A stretch of 37,506 bases of DNA from Bacteroidales bacterium UBA4814 (GCA_002402465.1 DHFW01000041.1:49311-86816), one strand, 5' to 3'; positions 27,875 through 35,676 are shown, counted from the stretch's first letter. Notes: generated from the letters alone by a model not told the origin. Program-made: numbers and translations.

Positions 27875-27901
27875 AACCAGGCAGCAAGACCAAGCCTGGT
27901 T
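27875..27901 (-). terminator. Hairpin between ROK gene and susC-like gene
   Basis: AACCAGGC and GCCTGGTT form a perfect 8-base-pair stem with an 11-base loop that begins at the ROK stop codon. On the minus strand a run of six T residues follows about ten bases later. It could be a weak terminator, an attenuator or an mRNA-processing site that separates regulator from transporter levels. Confidence 0.5.
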
Positions 27902-29123
27902 ATTTTATAAATTCAAAATGCTCCAAAACCAGGGCACCTGCGCCCTTCATTCCGGCAAAGTCGCCCATTTCAGAAAAATCGATCTCACAATATTTTAACG
28001 GGCTCACCAGGGCCGAACTCGCCATACCGGTTTTTACCGGGTCAATGAGGATGTCGCGTGCCTTGGCAAATTTTCCACCAATTATGATAAGTTCAGGATT
28101 CAGAAGATTAACAATATTTCCGAGGGCTTTGCCCAGTCGCAGGGCCATTTGTTGCACCATATCTATAGAAAGGGCATCGCCCAAAATGGCTGCATCTAAA
28201 ATATCGTCGTAGCGAATTTCATTCAGTGAAACCTTTTCAGTTACCAGTGATTTTTCGCCCTGCGTGATGCGCTCCTTAAATTGCTCTTCCAGGGTAAAAC
28301 CACCGACCTCGTTGCCCAGGCAGCCTTTCTTTCCGCAAATACAAACCTTATCGTTCAGGCCCCATTGCATATGCCCAAACTCTCCGGCAAACCCTGCACC
28401 ACCTTCAACAACAACATTGTTAATAATAAGGCTGGTGCCAAGGCCACGACTAAGGTTTATAATGATGGCATTTGAAGCACTCTTCGCTTTGCCAATAATT
28501 TTCTCGGCCATACCAAAACAGCGGGTGTCATTATTGATAAACACCGGCATGTCAAAAATTTCCGAGAAATAACCCGCCAGGGGTTTGCCCATAAAGTTGA
28601 AAAAGGTGAGCGATTCGCCATCCGATTTTTTTACGCGGCCAGTAATGCCAACGCCCATTCCAATAATTTCGCACGAACTCACATTGGCCTCAATCATGCA
28701 ATCTTTAATAAACTTAACTACCCCTTGCAAACTCTCCAGGGTGTTGTCGAGGGCAAATTCCCTGTGATGCTTAACAAAAATCGGATTCAGATGATTGTCC
28801 ATCAAAGAAAAGGACACCCGCTTCATCAATATCTCCACTCCTATCACCCTGAAGCTAGACCCATCCAAGGCATAAAGAATAGGTTTGCGCCCGGCCCGGG
28901 TTTCTTTTTTGCCTACCTCGTTTATGATACCAGCCTCCACCAACTGATTGACCAGCTTGATGCAGGTAGGAGCCGTGATCTTCAGTTCGCTGCTTAATTC
29001 GGGGATCGTCAGAGGCTCCCTGCGCTGCGAAATAGCCTGAACGATCTTCATTTTTTGTTCATTCAACCTGCTTCCGTTGCTGGCGTCACTCGTATTCAGG
29101 TAATGGTCAATCAGTTTCTTCAT
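27900..29123 (-). CDS. ROK-family transcriptional regulator (NagC/XylR-like)
   Basis: The 407-residue protein has an N-terminal winged helix-turn-helix (about 25-75, with LTIPELSSELKITAPTCIKLVNQL) and a ROK sugar-binding domain. The zinc motif is visible as GHMQWGLNDKVCICGKKGC (one His and three Cys). The Asp of NND is kept, but the phosphate-binding DxGxT near residue 96 reads VEILMK, so it should not be a kinase. ROK regulators are repressors that release DNA on binding a sugar or sugar phosphate; NagC answers to GlcNAc-6-phosphate. ATG 29123 is taken over GTG 29126. It is the first gene of the locus, 57 bases before the SusC gene, and AT-rich inverted repeats lie before its start. Confidence 0.9.
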   Translation of the reverse strand: MKKLIDHYLNTSDASNGSRLNEQKMKIVQAISQRREPLTIPELSSELKITAPTCIKLVNQLVEAGIINEVGKKETRAGRKPILYALDGSSFRVIGVEILMKRVSFSLMDNHLNPIFVKHHREFALDNTLESLQGVVKFIKDCMIEANVSSCEIIGMGVGITGRVKKSDGESLTFFNFMGKPLAGYFSEIFDMPVFINNDTRCFGMAEKIIGKAKSASNAIIINLSRGLGTSLIINNVVVEGGAGFAGEFGHMQWGLNDKVCICGKKGCLGNEVGGFTLEEQFKERITQGEKSLVTEKVSLNEIRYDDILDAAILGDALSIDMVQQMALRLGKALGNIVNLLNPELIIIGGKFAKARDILIDPVKTGMASSALVSPLKYCEIDFSEMGDFAGMKGAGALVLEHFEFIK

Positions 29124-29153
29124 CACAAATCCTTTCTGAATGAGTTTGTAATA

Positions 29154-29171
29154 TTATAAAATTTTTTATAA
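29154..29171. promoter_or_regulatory. Inverted repeat, candidate ROK operator
   Basis: TTATAAAA and TTTTATAA are perfect 8-base arms around a TT spacer, ending 30 bases before the ROK start. ROK repressors commonly bind A/T-rich palindromes near their own promoter. A related TTTTATAAAT block occurs at 29277-29287, and another TTTTATAAATTC at 27903-27914. The region is AT-rich, so chance is possible. Confidence 0.45.
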
Positions 29172-29273
29172 ATCACAAAACAATTTGTAAATAATTTTTT
29201 TAATTTGAAATACCCTGATAAGCAATAAGATTGCAAAAGGCAAAATTAAAAAAGCCTTTATGAATATTAATTT

Positions 29274-29288
29274 AAATTTTTATAAATC
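29274..29288. promoter_or_regulatory. Second AAATTTTTATAAATC box upstream of ROK gene
   Basis: The 15-base sequence is nearly the same as 29159-29174, differing by one T. The two copies lie 115 bases apart on the same strand in the 263-base gap between the ROK gene and the four-repeat protein gene. They may be paired regulator sites. Nothing else was recognised in this gap. Confidence 0.3.
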
Positions 29289-29386
29289 GAGCCATACAAT
29301 ATCTGAAAAACAAAAATAAGCAAGGGGAGTTTGGGCAAAGATTAAAGTATTTACCGGGCTGTAGTTGCCCCCATGCAGGCGGCAGG

Positions 29387-30334
29387 TTAAATGCCTTGCA
29401 AAATTTCAACTTCCAGCCGACTTTTTCTGATCTTCAGCACTTTGCACTGCAACTTTTTGAAAGACCCCCATCGGTTTGCGAGTTCCTCAGTTACCCGCAC
29501 CTTAATTTCCTCACTGAGTTGGTCTTTCAGTATCACCACCTTTTGGCGTGTACCATCAGAAAACACATACTCCTCCAGGCGATCAACCGGAAAGTCGTAA
29601 ACTAAGCCTACTTGGTAAAAAGGATGCTCAGGTTCAAGAAAAGGATAGCCACCGGGCATATAACCATCCACCCGGCAACTTATTTTTATGCCTTTTCTGA
29701 GCCGGTAGTTCCCGTAATATTTCTTGCGAAGAAGAAAACGTTTTTTGCTGCTGTCTTCGAGAATGAAATATGAAAAGCCATCATCCGGATTCACTTTTTC
29801 ATCAACTACCAAAAAAGGATAGATTTCCCCATCTTTTAAAGCAGGGATTTTGGGTAGTGGTTCGTCGGTCTGCAAATACAATTTTCCTTTTTTAATCCTC
29901 TCTATACGACAGGCCACTTTTTCAGGAAGACTAAAAAAAGTTTCAGATAGTGGACATTTTACCTGCCACCGTCGACCGCCCAGGTCACGGACCACAAAAT
30001 ACCAATCGCGGTTGCCTGCAATATCTACCCGCTGTCCATAGCTTATCACCTCAAAATCATACACTTCACCCTCCCTGTACCAGGGGTTTTGAGGCTCCAG
30101 GAACATACGTCCGTTGCAGTTGATCTTATCTACGCGGCAAATGATCTCCTGCCCTTGCTTAAAACCATAGCTTTCGTAATAGCCGGCAGGCATCAGCATT
30201 TTGTAGCCCAGGGGGTCGCGCAGCACAAAATACCGTTCATCCCGGCCAAGCTCCATTTTGCCCAGCAGCCTGAAAGGATATGAGGCCCCTTCGGTAAGAA
30301 GAGAATTTTGGATTTTAACGGGACGAAATTCCAT
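29387..30334 (-). CDS. Uncharacterised protein of four tandem OB/S1-like repeats
   Basis: The 315-residue protein consists of four repeats of about 75 residues starting at 16, 89, 169 and 243. Each opens with G-x-x-Y-x-F (GASYPF, GEVYDF, GEIYPF, GLVYDF), continues with a strand of the type YFVLRD (YFVLRD, YFVVRD, YFILED, KVVILKD), then C-R/K-V/I-x-x-I/Y with one Cys per repeat (C66, C142, C220, C297), and closes, weakly in the last, with LEPxxPxY. Small beta-barrels of the OB or S1 type would fit. No signal peptide or membrane segment; probably cytoplasmic. The ATG follows the nicotinamidase TAA with no base between them, so translation is probably coupled. Function unknown; nucleic acid binding is a guess from the fold pattern. 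Confidence 0.75.
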   Translation of the reverse strand: MEFRPVKIQNSLLTEGASYPFRLLGKMELGRDERYFVLRDPLGYKMLMPAGYYESYGFKQGQEIICRVDKINCNGRMFLEPQNPWYREGEVYDFEVISYGQRVDIAGNRDWYFVVRDLGGRRWQVKCPLSETFFSLPEKVACRIERIKKGKLYLQTDEPLPKIPALKDGEIYPFLVVDEKVNPDDGFSYFILEDSSKKRFLLRKKYYGNYRLRKGIKISCRVDGYMPGGYPFLEPEHPFYQVGLVYDFPVDRLEEYVFSDGTRQKVVILKDQLSEEIKVRVTEELANRWGSFKKLQCKVLKIRKSRLEVEILQGI

Positions 30335-30955
30335 TTACTGGCAGGTTTGCAAAATGGCGGCTGAATGGATAATTTTCCCACCCTTCTCGGTGATGGCCTT
30401 TTTCATTTTTTCGAAGCCTTCAGCGTCGATGGGGCGAGTGGCATCTTCAAAAACATAGGTTCGGAAACCCAGCTCAAGAGCGTCGAGTGCGGTGTAAGCC
30501 ACGCAAAAGTCGCCGGCAAGGCCCGCGATAAAAAGCTGGCTTATATTGCGGCCTTTGAGGTAGGCAGCCAGCCCGGTGTCCTTTAGCTTACCATTATCGA
30601 AAAAACCGCTGTAGCTGTCAATGCCCGGGTCGGTTCCCTTGCGGAACACGGCCTCAATGGCATTTTGCGAAAGGGCTCCCGAAAAGTCGGCGCCTTTGGA
30701 GGACTGCACGCAATGGTCGGGCCACAGCACCTGATCCAGGCCGCCCAGGGTGCTGGTTTCGAAAGGCTTTTTCCCTGCATGGGCCGAGGCAAAGCTGCCA
30801 TGCCCTTCAGGGTGCCAGTCTTGGGTGGCTACCACCAGCGGAAAGCAGGCTTGCAGTGCATTTACGGTTTCAATAATTTCGTCGCCGGCCGGCACGGCAA
30901 GGGCACCGCCGGGTAAAAAATCGTTCTGAATATCGACAATCAGAAGTGCCTTCAT
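30335..30955 (-). CDS. pncA: Nicotinamidase
   Basis: PncA hydrolyses nicotinamide to nicotinate and ammonia in NAD salvage. The 206-residue protein shows the catalytic triad D8 (VDIQNDF), K106 (FRKGTD) and C151 (GLAGDFCVAYTALDA), and metal ligands D46, H48 (QDWHPEGHGSF) and H81 (WPDHCV). ATG 30955 starts at the family's usual MKALLIVDIQNDFLPGG; the frame is open upstream but the added residues have no family match. The nicotinate phosphoribosyltransferase gene ends 59 bases upstream, and the four-repeat gene follows directly, sharing the junction TAAATG. Confidence 0.95.
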   Translation of the reverse strand: MKALLIVDIQNDFLPGGALAVPAGDEIIETVNALQACFPLVVATQDWHPEGHGSFASAHAGKKPFETSTLGGLDQVLWPDHCVQSSKGADFSGALSQNAIEAVFRKGTDPGIDSYSGFFDNGKLKDTGLAAYLKGRNISQLFIAGLAGDFCVAYTALDALELGFRTYVFEDATRPIDAEGFEKMKKAITEKGGKIIHSAAILQTCQ

Positions 30956-31014
30956 AAAGAATAGTTTAAAGGTTGAAAATTTGATTAGTTGAAGCCTAAG
31001 AACCAAAATTAGAT

Positions 31015-32430
31015 TTACAATGCGTCCTGGTGCTGTTGTATGATTTGGCTCCGTAATTCGGAAATACGCTCGGTGATACCTACTTTATAAATATGAGGGA
31101 AATCGAAGCGCTGATGTTCGAGCGGCAGACGTTTCAGCCGTTGATAGACTCGTTCGCGCAATTCAAATACTGAAAGAAGTTCTTCCATGGCTTTTCCGTT
31201 CTCCATCAGTGTGAAATACACTTCTTCAAATTGGCGGTCTTTCAGCGAAAGCGATTTTTCCTTTTCAAAGGGATGAATCATTCTATCTGGTTTTTCTTCC
31301 TCCACAAGGGCAACACAATCGGCATAGAAATTCCCATCATGATCGAGATACCTCAACACTTTTTTCTTGCCGGGCAGGGTGGTTTTTTGCACATTATCCG
31401 AAATTTTAAGCCTGGCTTTTCCGCCGGCTGAGGCCAGTTTGTACACCCCATCGATGGCACCATCGGGCCGGCCGATGACCATGCTGGTACCCACGCCAAA
31501 AATATCGATGGGTGCCTCCTGTTCCAGCAGGCTCTTGATTACATGTTCATCGAGCTGATTTGAAACTACAATCTTTACATAATCCAACCCATTTTCGTCG
31601 AGCATTTTGCGGGCTCTTTTGGCAAAATAAGCCAGGTCGCCGCTGTCAAGCCTGATGGCTTTGAGCTTATGGCCATGGGCTTCCAGGTCATGCGCTACTT
31701 TTATGGCATTGGGCACACCGCTCTTCAAAGTATTGTAGGTATCGACCAGCAGCACGCACTGATCGGGGTATGACTCTGCATATCGCCGGAAGGCCTCCAT
31801 TTCGCTGTCGAAAGTCTCGATAAACGAATGGGCCATAGTGCCCGAAGGGGGAATATCGTAACGCTCGGCGGCAAGTACATTGGAAGTATTATCGAAACCG
31901 CCCACAACGGCCGCCCGGCTGGCATGCATAGCCCCCAGCGACTGGGCACGCCGCAAGCCAAAATCGCTCAGCAGCCGGTTGCCGGCCGAATGCCTTATAC
32001 GGCTGGCCTTGGTGGCAATGAGCGACTGAAAGTTGAGCATATTGAGCAAAAGGGTTTCGACAAGCTGCCCTTCGAGCAGCGTGCCTTCCACACGCAAAAT
32101 AGGTTCAAACGGAAAAACGATCTCGCCTTCGCGCATGCCGTAAATATTTCCGCGAAAGCGAAAACCCTCAAGGTAGTCCAGAAAATCAGCCTGAAAGCCT
32201 TGTTTTTTCAAGTATTTCAGATCACCAGAACTGAATTGCAGGTTTTCGAGCATTTGTAAAAGCTCTTGCAGGCCTGCAAGCACCACGTAACCTCCCTTGA
32301 AAGGAATTTTTCGGAAAAAATAATCGAAACAGGCCGGGATTTCGTGCTTTTCGTTTTTGAAATAAGCCTGCCCCATAGTAAGTTGGTACAGGTCGGTGTA
32401 CAACGGCGATATGCTTTTATCTGGAATCAT
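31015..32430 (-). CDS. pncB: Nicotinate phosphoribosyltransferase
   Basis: This enzyme joins nicotinate to PRPP, with ATP hydrolysis, giving nicotinate mononucleotide. The 471-residue length fits. Visible landmarks are SPLYTDLYQLTMGQAYF at the N terminus, AMHASRAAVVGGFDNTSN, SGTMAHSFIETF with the phosphorylated histidine at H201, RLDSGDLAYFAKRAR, and FGVGTSMV for the phosphate site. It takes the product of the nicotinamidase encoded downstream, so the two form a nicotinamide-to-NAD route. It begins 12 bases after the macrodomain gene. Cytoplasmic. No anomaly. Confidence 0.95.
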   Translation of the reverse strand: MIPDKSISPLYTDLYQLTMGQAYFKNEKHEIPACFDYFFRKIPFKGGYVVLAGLQELLQMLENLQFSSGDLKYLKKQGFQADFLDYLEGFRFRGNIYGMREGEIVFPFEPILRVEGTLLEGQLVETLLLNMLNFQSLIATKASRIRHSAGNRLLSDFGLRRAQSLGAMHASRAAVVGGFDNTSNVLAAERYDIPPSGTMAHSFIETFDSEMEAFRRYAESYPDQCVLLVDTYNTLKSGVPNAIKVAHDLEAHGHKLKAIRLDSGDLAYFAKRARKMLDENGLDYVKIVVSNQLDEHVIKSLLEQEAPIDIFGVGTSMVIGRPDGAIDGVYKLASAGGKARLKISDNVQKTTLPGKKKVLRYLDHDGNFYADCVALVEEEKPDRMIHPFEKEKSLSLKDRQFEEVYFTLMENGKAMEELLSVFELRERVYQRLKRLPLEHQRFDFPHIYKVGITERISELRSQIIQQHQDAL

Positions 32431-32442
32431 AAACCAGGTTTT

Positions 32443-32976
32443 TCAAATAAGTTTCTTCAGGGCTTCTCTAAAGATCTCATGCATACGAGAGCCAAAGAGT
32501 ACTACGCGTATGGTTTGCAGGCTCTTGAGCGAAGGCATGGCATCGATAACGGCTTTAAGAGTAACCGGCGCAGCTTCTTCGGGCGGATAGCCAAAAACGC
32601 CGGTAGAGATAGCCGGGAAGGCGATGCTTTTTATGTTTTTCTCCTCACAGAGGTGCAGTGCATTTTTATAACAATTGGCGAGAAATGTATCGTGCGGGAT
32701 GTCCCTGTTATAAACCGGCCCCAAGCAATGAATCACATATTTGTTGGGCAGGTTGTGGCCGCCGGTAATCACAGCCTCCCCAGGCTTGAGTGGCCCCAGC
32801 GGATGAGCTTCCTTTTCCAGGCCGGGCCCGGCAGCACGATGAATGGCTCCATCCACCCCGCCGCCAGCATACAATTGCGCATTGGCGGCATTGGCAATGG
32901 CTTCCATATCAGGCTGACGCGTAATGTCGCCTTCAATTAGTTCCAGTGTTACGTCTCCGAAAATGTATCGATGCAT
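32443..32976 (-). CDS. Macrodomain protein (O-acetyl-ADP-ribose deacetylase type)
   Basis: The 177-residue single-domain protein matches MacroD/YmdB-type macrodomains, which bind ADP-ribose and remove acyl or ADP-ribosyl groups. Motifs are EGDITR (D17), NAANAQLYAGGGVDGAIHRAAG with N32 and D42, and the diphosphate loop FPAISTGVFGYPPEEAA. It is the first gene of the run that leads into NAD salvage, with 12 bases to the next gene. In this setting it may recycle O-acetyl-ADP-ribose or related NAD degradation products, an inference from gene order. Confidence 0.93.
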   Translation of the reverse strand: MHRYIFGDVTLELIEGDITRQPDMEAIANAANAQLYAGGGVDGAIHRAAGPGLEKEAHPLGPLKPGEAVITGGHNLPNKYVIHCLGPVYNRDIPHDTFLANCYKNALHLCEEKNIKSIAFPAISTGVFGYPPEEAAPVTLKAVIDAMPSLKSLQTIRVVLFGSRMHEIFREALKKLI

Positions 32977-32983
32977 AGAATCA

Positions 32984-33010
32984 GGGATTAGGGATTAGGG
33001 ATTAGGGATT
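32984..33010. repeat. Tandem GGGATTA heptamer repeat
   Basis: Three full copies and six bases of a fourth copy of GGGATTA stand in the 47-base gap between the protease stop and the macrodomain start, followed by two TTTGAAC copies (33009-33022). Tandem tracts like this can vary in length by slippage. Nothing shows a function. Confidence 0.85.
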
Positions 33011-33023
33011 TGAACTTTGAACC

Positions 33024-34409
33024 TCAAACCTTAACCACGAAAACTTGCGAAGTTTCATACTTAACCACTTTTATGGCTTCGCCTTTGTCGATATATCCGG
33101 TCAGGGCGGTGGCGTTGTAGATGTCGTTGTCCACTTCAATTTTGCCGCTGGGGCGCAGCACGGTAAAGGCCGTTCCGGTTTTTCCAAGCAAGCTCTTCAT
33201 TTCAGCGCTGGCCGAAGTGTAGCCCGATTCAGTTTCCTGCACAGTATTCAGGGCAAAACCTTTAAAGCGACTGGTCTGGGTAAACAATTTCTGCCCAACG
33301 TAAAAAGAAAGCGTGAGCGAAACAAAAAAGGCAATGATCACAATCATAAAGGCCACCATAATTTCCCTGGCGGGCACGCCGGTGAAGTCCCAGCCATCGT
33401 TGCCCACCATGGCCATTGCCAAACCTGTAATGACAAAAATGGCTCCCAGCACCCCGGTAATACCAAAGCCGGGAATTACAAACAGCTCTACGGCAATAAG
33501 AATGATGCCCACAATAAAGAAGGCAATTTCCCAATGCGAGGCCAGTCCTTCGATATACAAGGGAGCAAAATAAAGCAAAGCTGCGGCTACGGCCAGCATT
33601 ATGGGGAACCCAATACCAGGGGTTTGCAACTCGAAATAAATACCTCCGAGAATGAGCATAATGAGCAAGCCACTTATGATGGGGCTGATCAGAAATCCAA
33701 TAAGTCTTTCGATCCAGGAAAACTGCTGCTCCACAATTTCATAATTTTCAATGCCGGCCACCTGCAACACCTCTTCAATGTTTTCGGCCAGGCCTTCGCA
33801 AAAACCAAAACGCATGGCTTCGGAGGCGGTAAAGGTAAGCACCTTGCCTTCTTCAATAATCCCGGGTATTTTAAAGCTGGGATCGACCATGGCCTGGGCA
33901 ATTTCCGGATCGCGGCCTTTGGCTTCGGCCGTGGAGCGCATCATGGAGCGCATGTAAGACTGGAACTTGTCGGGTACCACTTCACCAGTCTGATCGACCA
34001 CGGTGGCTGCACCAATATTGGAACCCGGCCTCATATAAATGCGGTCGGTGGCTATGGAAATCAAAGCTCCGGCCGAGGCGGCATTGTTGTCGATGAAGAC
34101 CATAGTGGGAATTTTCGACTGCATGATGCGCGTCCGGATGCTGTCGGCGGCATCGACGGCCCCACCATAGGTGTTCATATGAATGAGCACAAAGTCGACA
34201 CCAAGGCTGTCGGCTTCCCGAAAGGCTTTCTGCGTTTTATATACCGCCGGGCGGGCAATGTCTTCCTTCATTTCATACACATACACTTTGAACGTTTTTC
34301 CGGGTTCTCGCTCAATGGCTTCGCTCACGCGATCGTTGCGCTGGGCAAAAAGGCCGCCTGCAAAAAACAGCAGCATGGTTACAGAAAAAAACAAGCGGAA
34401 GATTTTCAT
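33024..34409 (-). CDS. NfeD-type membrane-bound serine protease (long form)
   Basis: Long NfeD proteins join a ClpP-like serine protease domain to membrane segments and a small beta-barrel. The 461-residue product has a signal peptide (LFFSVTMLLFFAGGLFAQ), then a ClpP-like domain with the Ser-Lys dyad: S112 in NNAASAGA and K148 in VVPDKFQ. Four or five membrane segments lie between about 225 and 365, and the C-terminal 80 residues form the OB-like NfeD barrel ending in VVKYETSQVFVVKV. Studied relatives cleave hydrophobic ends of stomatin. No stomatin gene lies beside it here. ATG 34409 gives a correct signal peptide; upstream in-frame starts would add an unrelated tail. Confidence 0.92.
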   Translation of the reverse strand: MKIFRLFFSVTMLLFFAGGLFAQRNDRVSEAIEREPGKTFKVYVYEMKEDIARPAVYKTQKAFREADSLGVDFVLIHMNTYGGAVDAADSIRTRIMQSKIPTMVFIDNNAASAGALISIATDRIYMRPGSNIGAATVVDQTGEVVPDKFQSYMRSMMRSTAEAKGRDPEIAQAMVDPSFKIPGIIEEGKVLTFTASEAMRFGFCEGLAENIEEVLQVAGIENYEIVEQQFSWIERLIGFLISPIISGLLIMLILGGIYFELQTPGIGFPIMLAVAAALLYFAPLYIEGLASHWEIAFFIVGIILIAVELFVIPGFGITGVLGAIFVITGLAMAMVGNDGWDFTGVPAREIMVAFMIVIIAFFVSLTLSFYVGQKLFTQTSRFKGFALNTVQETESGYTSASAEMKSLLGKTGTAFTVLRPSGKIEVDNDIYNATALTGYIDKGEAIKVVKYETSQVFVVKV

Positions 34410-34507
34410 AATTGGTTTGACTGGTTGTACCTGAATGCAAGGATTATGATACGAAGTTACGCAAAATACCATAATAGGCCCTTCAGGCTTTTTTAAAAAC
34501 ATTTAAT

Positions 34508-34515
34508 TACATTTG
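34508..34515 (+). promoter_or_regulatory. Probable -7 element for the broken acetyltransferase gene
   Basis: TACATTTG matches TAnnTTTG exactly and lies about 50 bases before the ATG at 34567. A clear -33 TTTG at the right spacing is missing; only T-runs are present. The site supports the 34567 start over the TTG at 34513, which lies inside the element. Confidence 0.35.
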
Positions 34516-34566
34516 AAGCGTTGTCAGTCCATTACAAAAGCACTGGCTATCTCAAAAACAGTCAGC

Positions 34567-35623
34567 ATGAAGAAAGAGCTGTTAATGAACGAAGGCGGTT
34601 ATGAGATTTTCCGCGAAGAAGGGTTACCAAAGGAAGCCCTGGATTTACTTTTGGAGAATTCGATTGGCAGTACCGGACATGCTTATAAACATTTAAACAC
34701 CGCCGAACTTGTAAGCCACCTCAGCCATCCAACCACCATCTCCCTGCAAAAAACAGAAAGATGCTGGGCATTGGGGTGTTCTGCCAGGTGGAGGGAAAAG
34801 TGAGGCAGCAGGCTTTCAACTGTTATTATATAAGGTATTTCAGCGCTTCAAAAACTATCAGGGGGCAGGGACTTATGAAAAAATTCGGTGAGAAAGCCAT
34901 GAAACTTATTCGCGCGAAAGAGAATGCTCCAACCATATTTTATGCCTCCATCGAAAATAATAATATCAGTTCGTTTAAGGTCGTAAGCAATGCCCGTTAC
35001 CGCCCGATAAGGAATATCAATACCATAGGCTTTAGCAGGTTTTTCCCTAAAGGGAGCAGCAAAATAATAAAGGCCGAAACAGAAGCCGGGAGGAAAAAAT
35101 CCTTGACAATTTAACCGCACTTTACAGCGGGCACTCCATGTTCCAGTTTTCTAAGATTTTTCACTTCAACGACTATTATTACCTCGAAGATAATGGTGAA
35201 ATCGTTGCCGGGGTACAGATTCATAAAATAAACTGGCGCGTAAAAAGGATGCCCGGCCTTTGGGGAAAAATAATTCTGAATGTATTGCCCTATATGCCCC
35301 TGATAAGAAGGATCTTCAATCCAAATAAATTCGACTTTCTGGCACTGGAGGGTATTTGGTTTAAACCCGGCCATGTGCAGCATTTCCACGAACTGCTCGA
35401 AGGCCTGCTGGCCGAAAACAAGTTGCACACCGCACTCTGGTGGATGGACACAGAGTGCCCGGTGCTGCAGCAACTAAAGCAATACGGACAGTTCGGCTTC
35501 ATACTCCCCTTCACAAAAAATGCCGGCACCCACATCATGGCCTCTACCATAAAGTTCTCACCGGAAGAGATCAAAATGCTCGAAGAAAGCCCGGTGTATG
35601 TGAGCGCGTTTGATTTTACCTAG
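34567..35623 (+). pseudogene. GNAT-like acyltransferase gene split by two frameshifts
   Basis: Three consecutive plus-strand reading frames make one protein when two single-base gaps are repaired. Frame 1 runs from ATG 34567 to near 34752, frame 2 through about 35097, and frame 3 to the stop at 35621-35623. Both breaks lie at runs of six A: near 34747-34752, where a seventh A would give SLQKNRKMLGIGVF, and near 35094-35099, where a seventh A would give RKKILDNLTALYSGHSMFQ. The repaired product of about 352 residues shows GNAT features: FNCYYIRYFSASKTIRGQGL with RGQG, and SFKVVSNARYRP. The identical error type at two A6 tracts suggests sequencing or assembly indels, but real decay or phase variation is possible. 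Substrate unknown. Confidence 0.7.
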
Positions 35624-35631
35624 TACCAAAC

Positions 35632-35666
35632 AAAAAGCGCAGCGGCCAAAACCACTGCGCTTTTTT
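35632..35666. terminator. Bidirectional intrinsic terminator
   Basis: GCGCAGCGG and CCACTGCGC pair with one mismatch around a short CCAAAA loop, flanked by five A on one side and six T on the other. It ends the acetyltransferase gene on the plus strand and, read the other way, could end the transcript of the transaldolase gene. Confidence 0.85.
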
Positions 35667-35676
35667 ATCACCTTTT

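Larger units (their letters stand above)
2351..29123 (-). other. Polysaccharide utilisation locus, sixteen co-directional genes
   Basis: All genes between the ROK regulator (start 29123) and the GH94 phosphorylase (stop 2351) lie on the minus strand with short gaps or overlaps. The set contains the PUL hallmarks (SusC, SusD, surface lipoprotein, lipoprotein hydrolases, permease, dedicated regulator). NanE, a NagX-like DUF5009 protein, a NagC-like ROK protein and a phosphorylase/mutase pair point to amino sugar use. Absent from the window are NagA, NagB, NanA, MurQ and sugar kinases, so the pathway would have to be completed elsewhere. An internal terminator at 21263-21305 splits uptake genes from enzyme genes. 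Confidence 0.75.

Noticed and set aside
32984..33010. CRISPR-like array
   Set aside because: The repeats are 7-base tandem units without spacers, and no cas gene is in the window.
33045..34496. A 483-residue open frame on the plus strand opposite the NfeD-type protease
   Set aside because: The translation is rich in His, Gly and Asn with no recognisable motif, and the minus strand carries a clear protease with signal peptide, Ser-Lys dyad and membrane segments. The open frame is a by-product of codon use.
34513..34566. TTG start for the acetyltransferase gene
   Set aside because: The codon falls in the probable -7 promoter element, and ATG 34567 gives a better N terminus.
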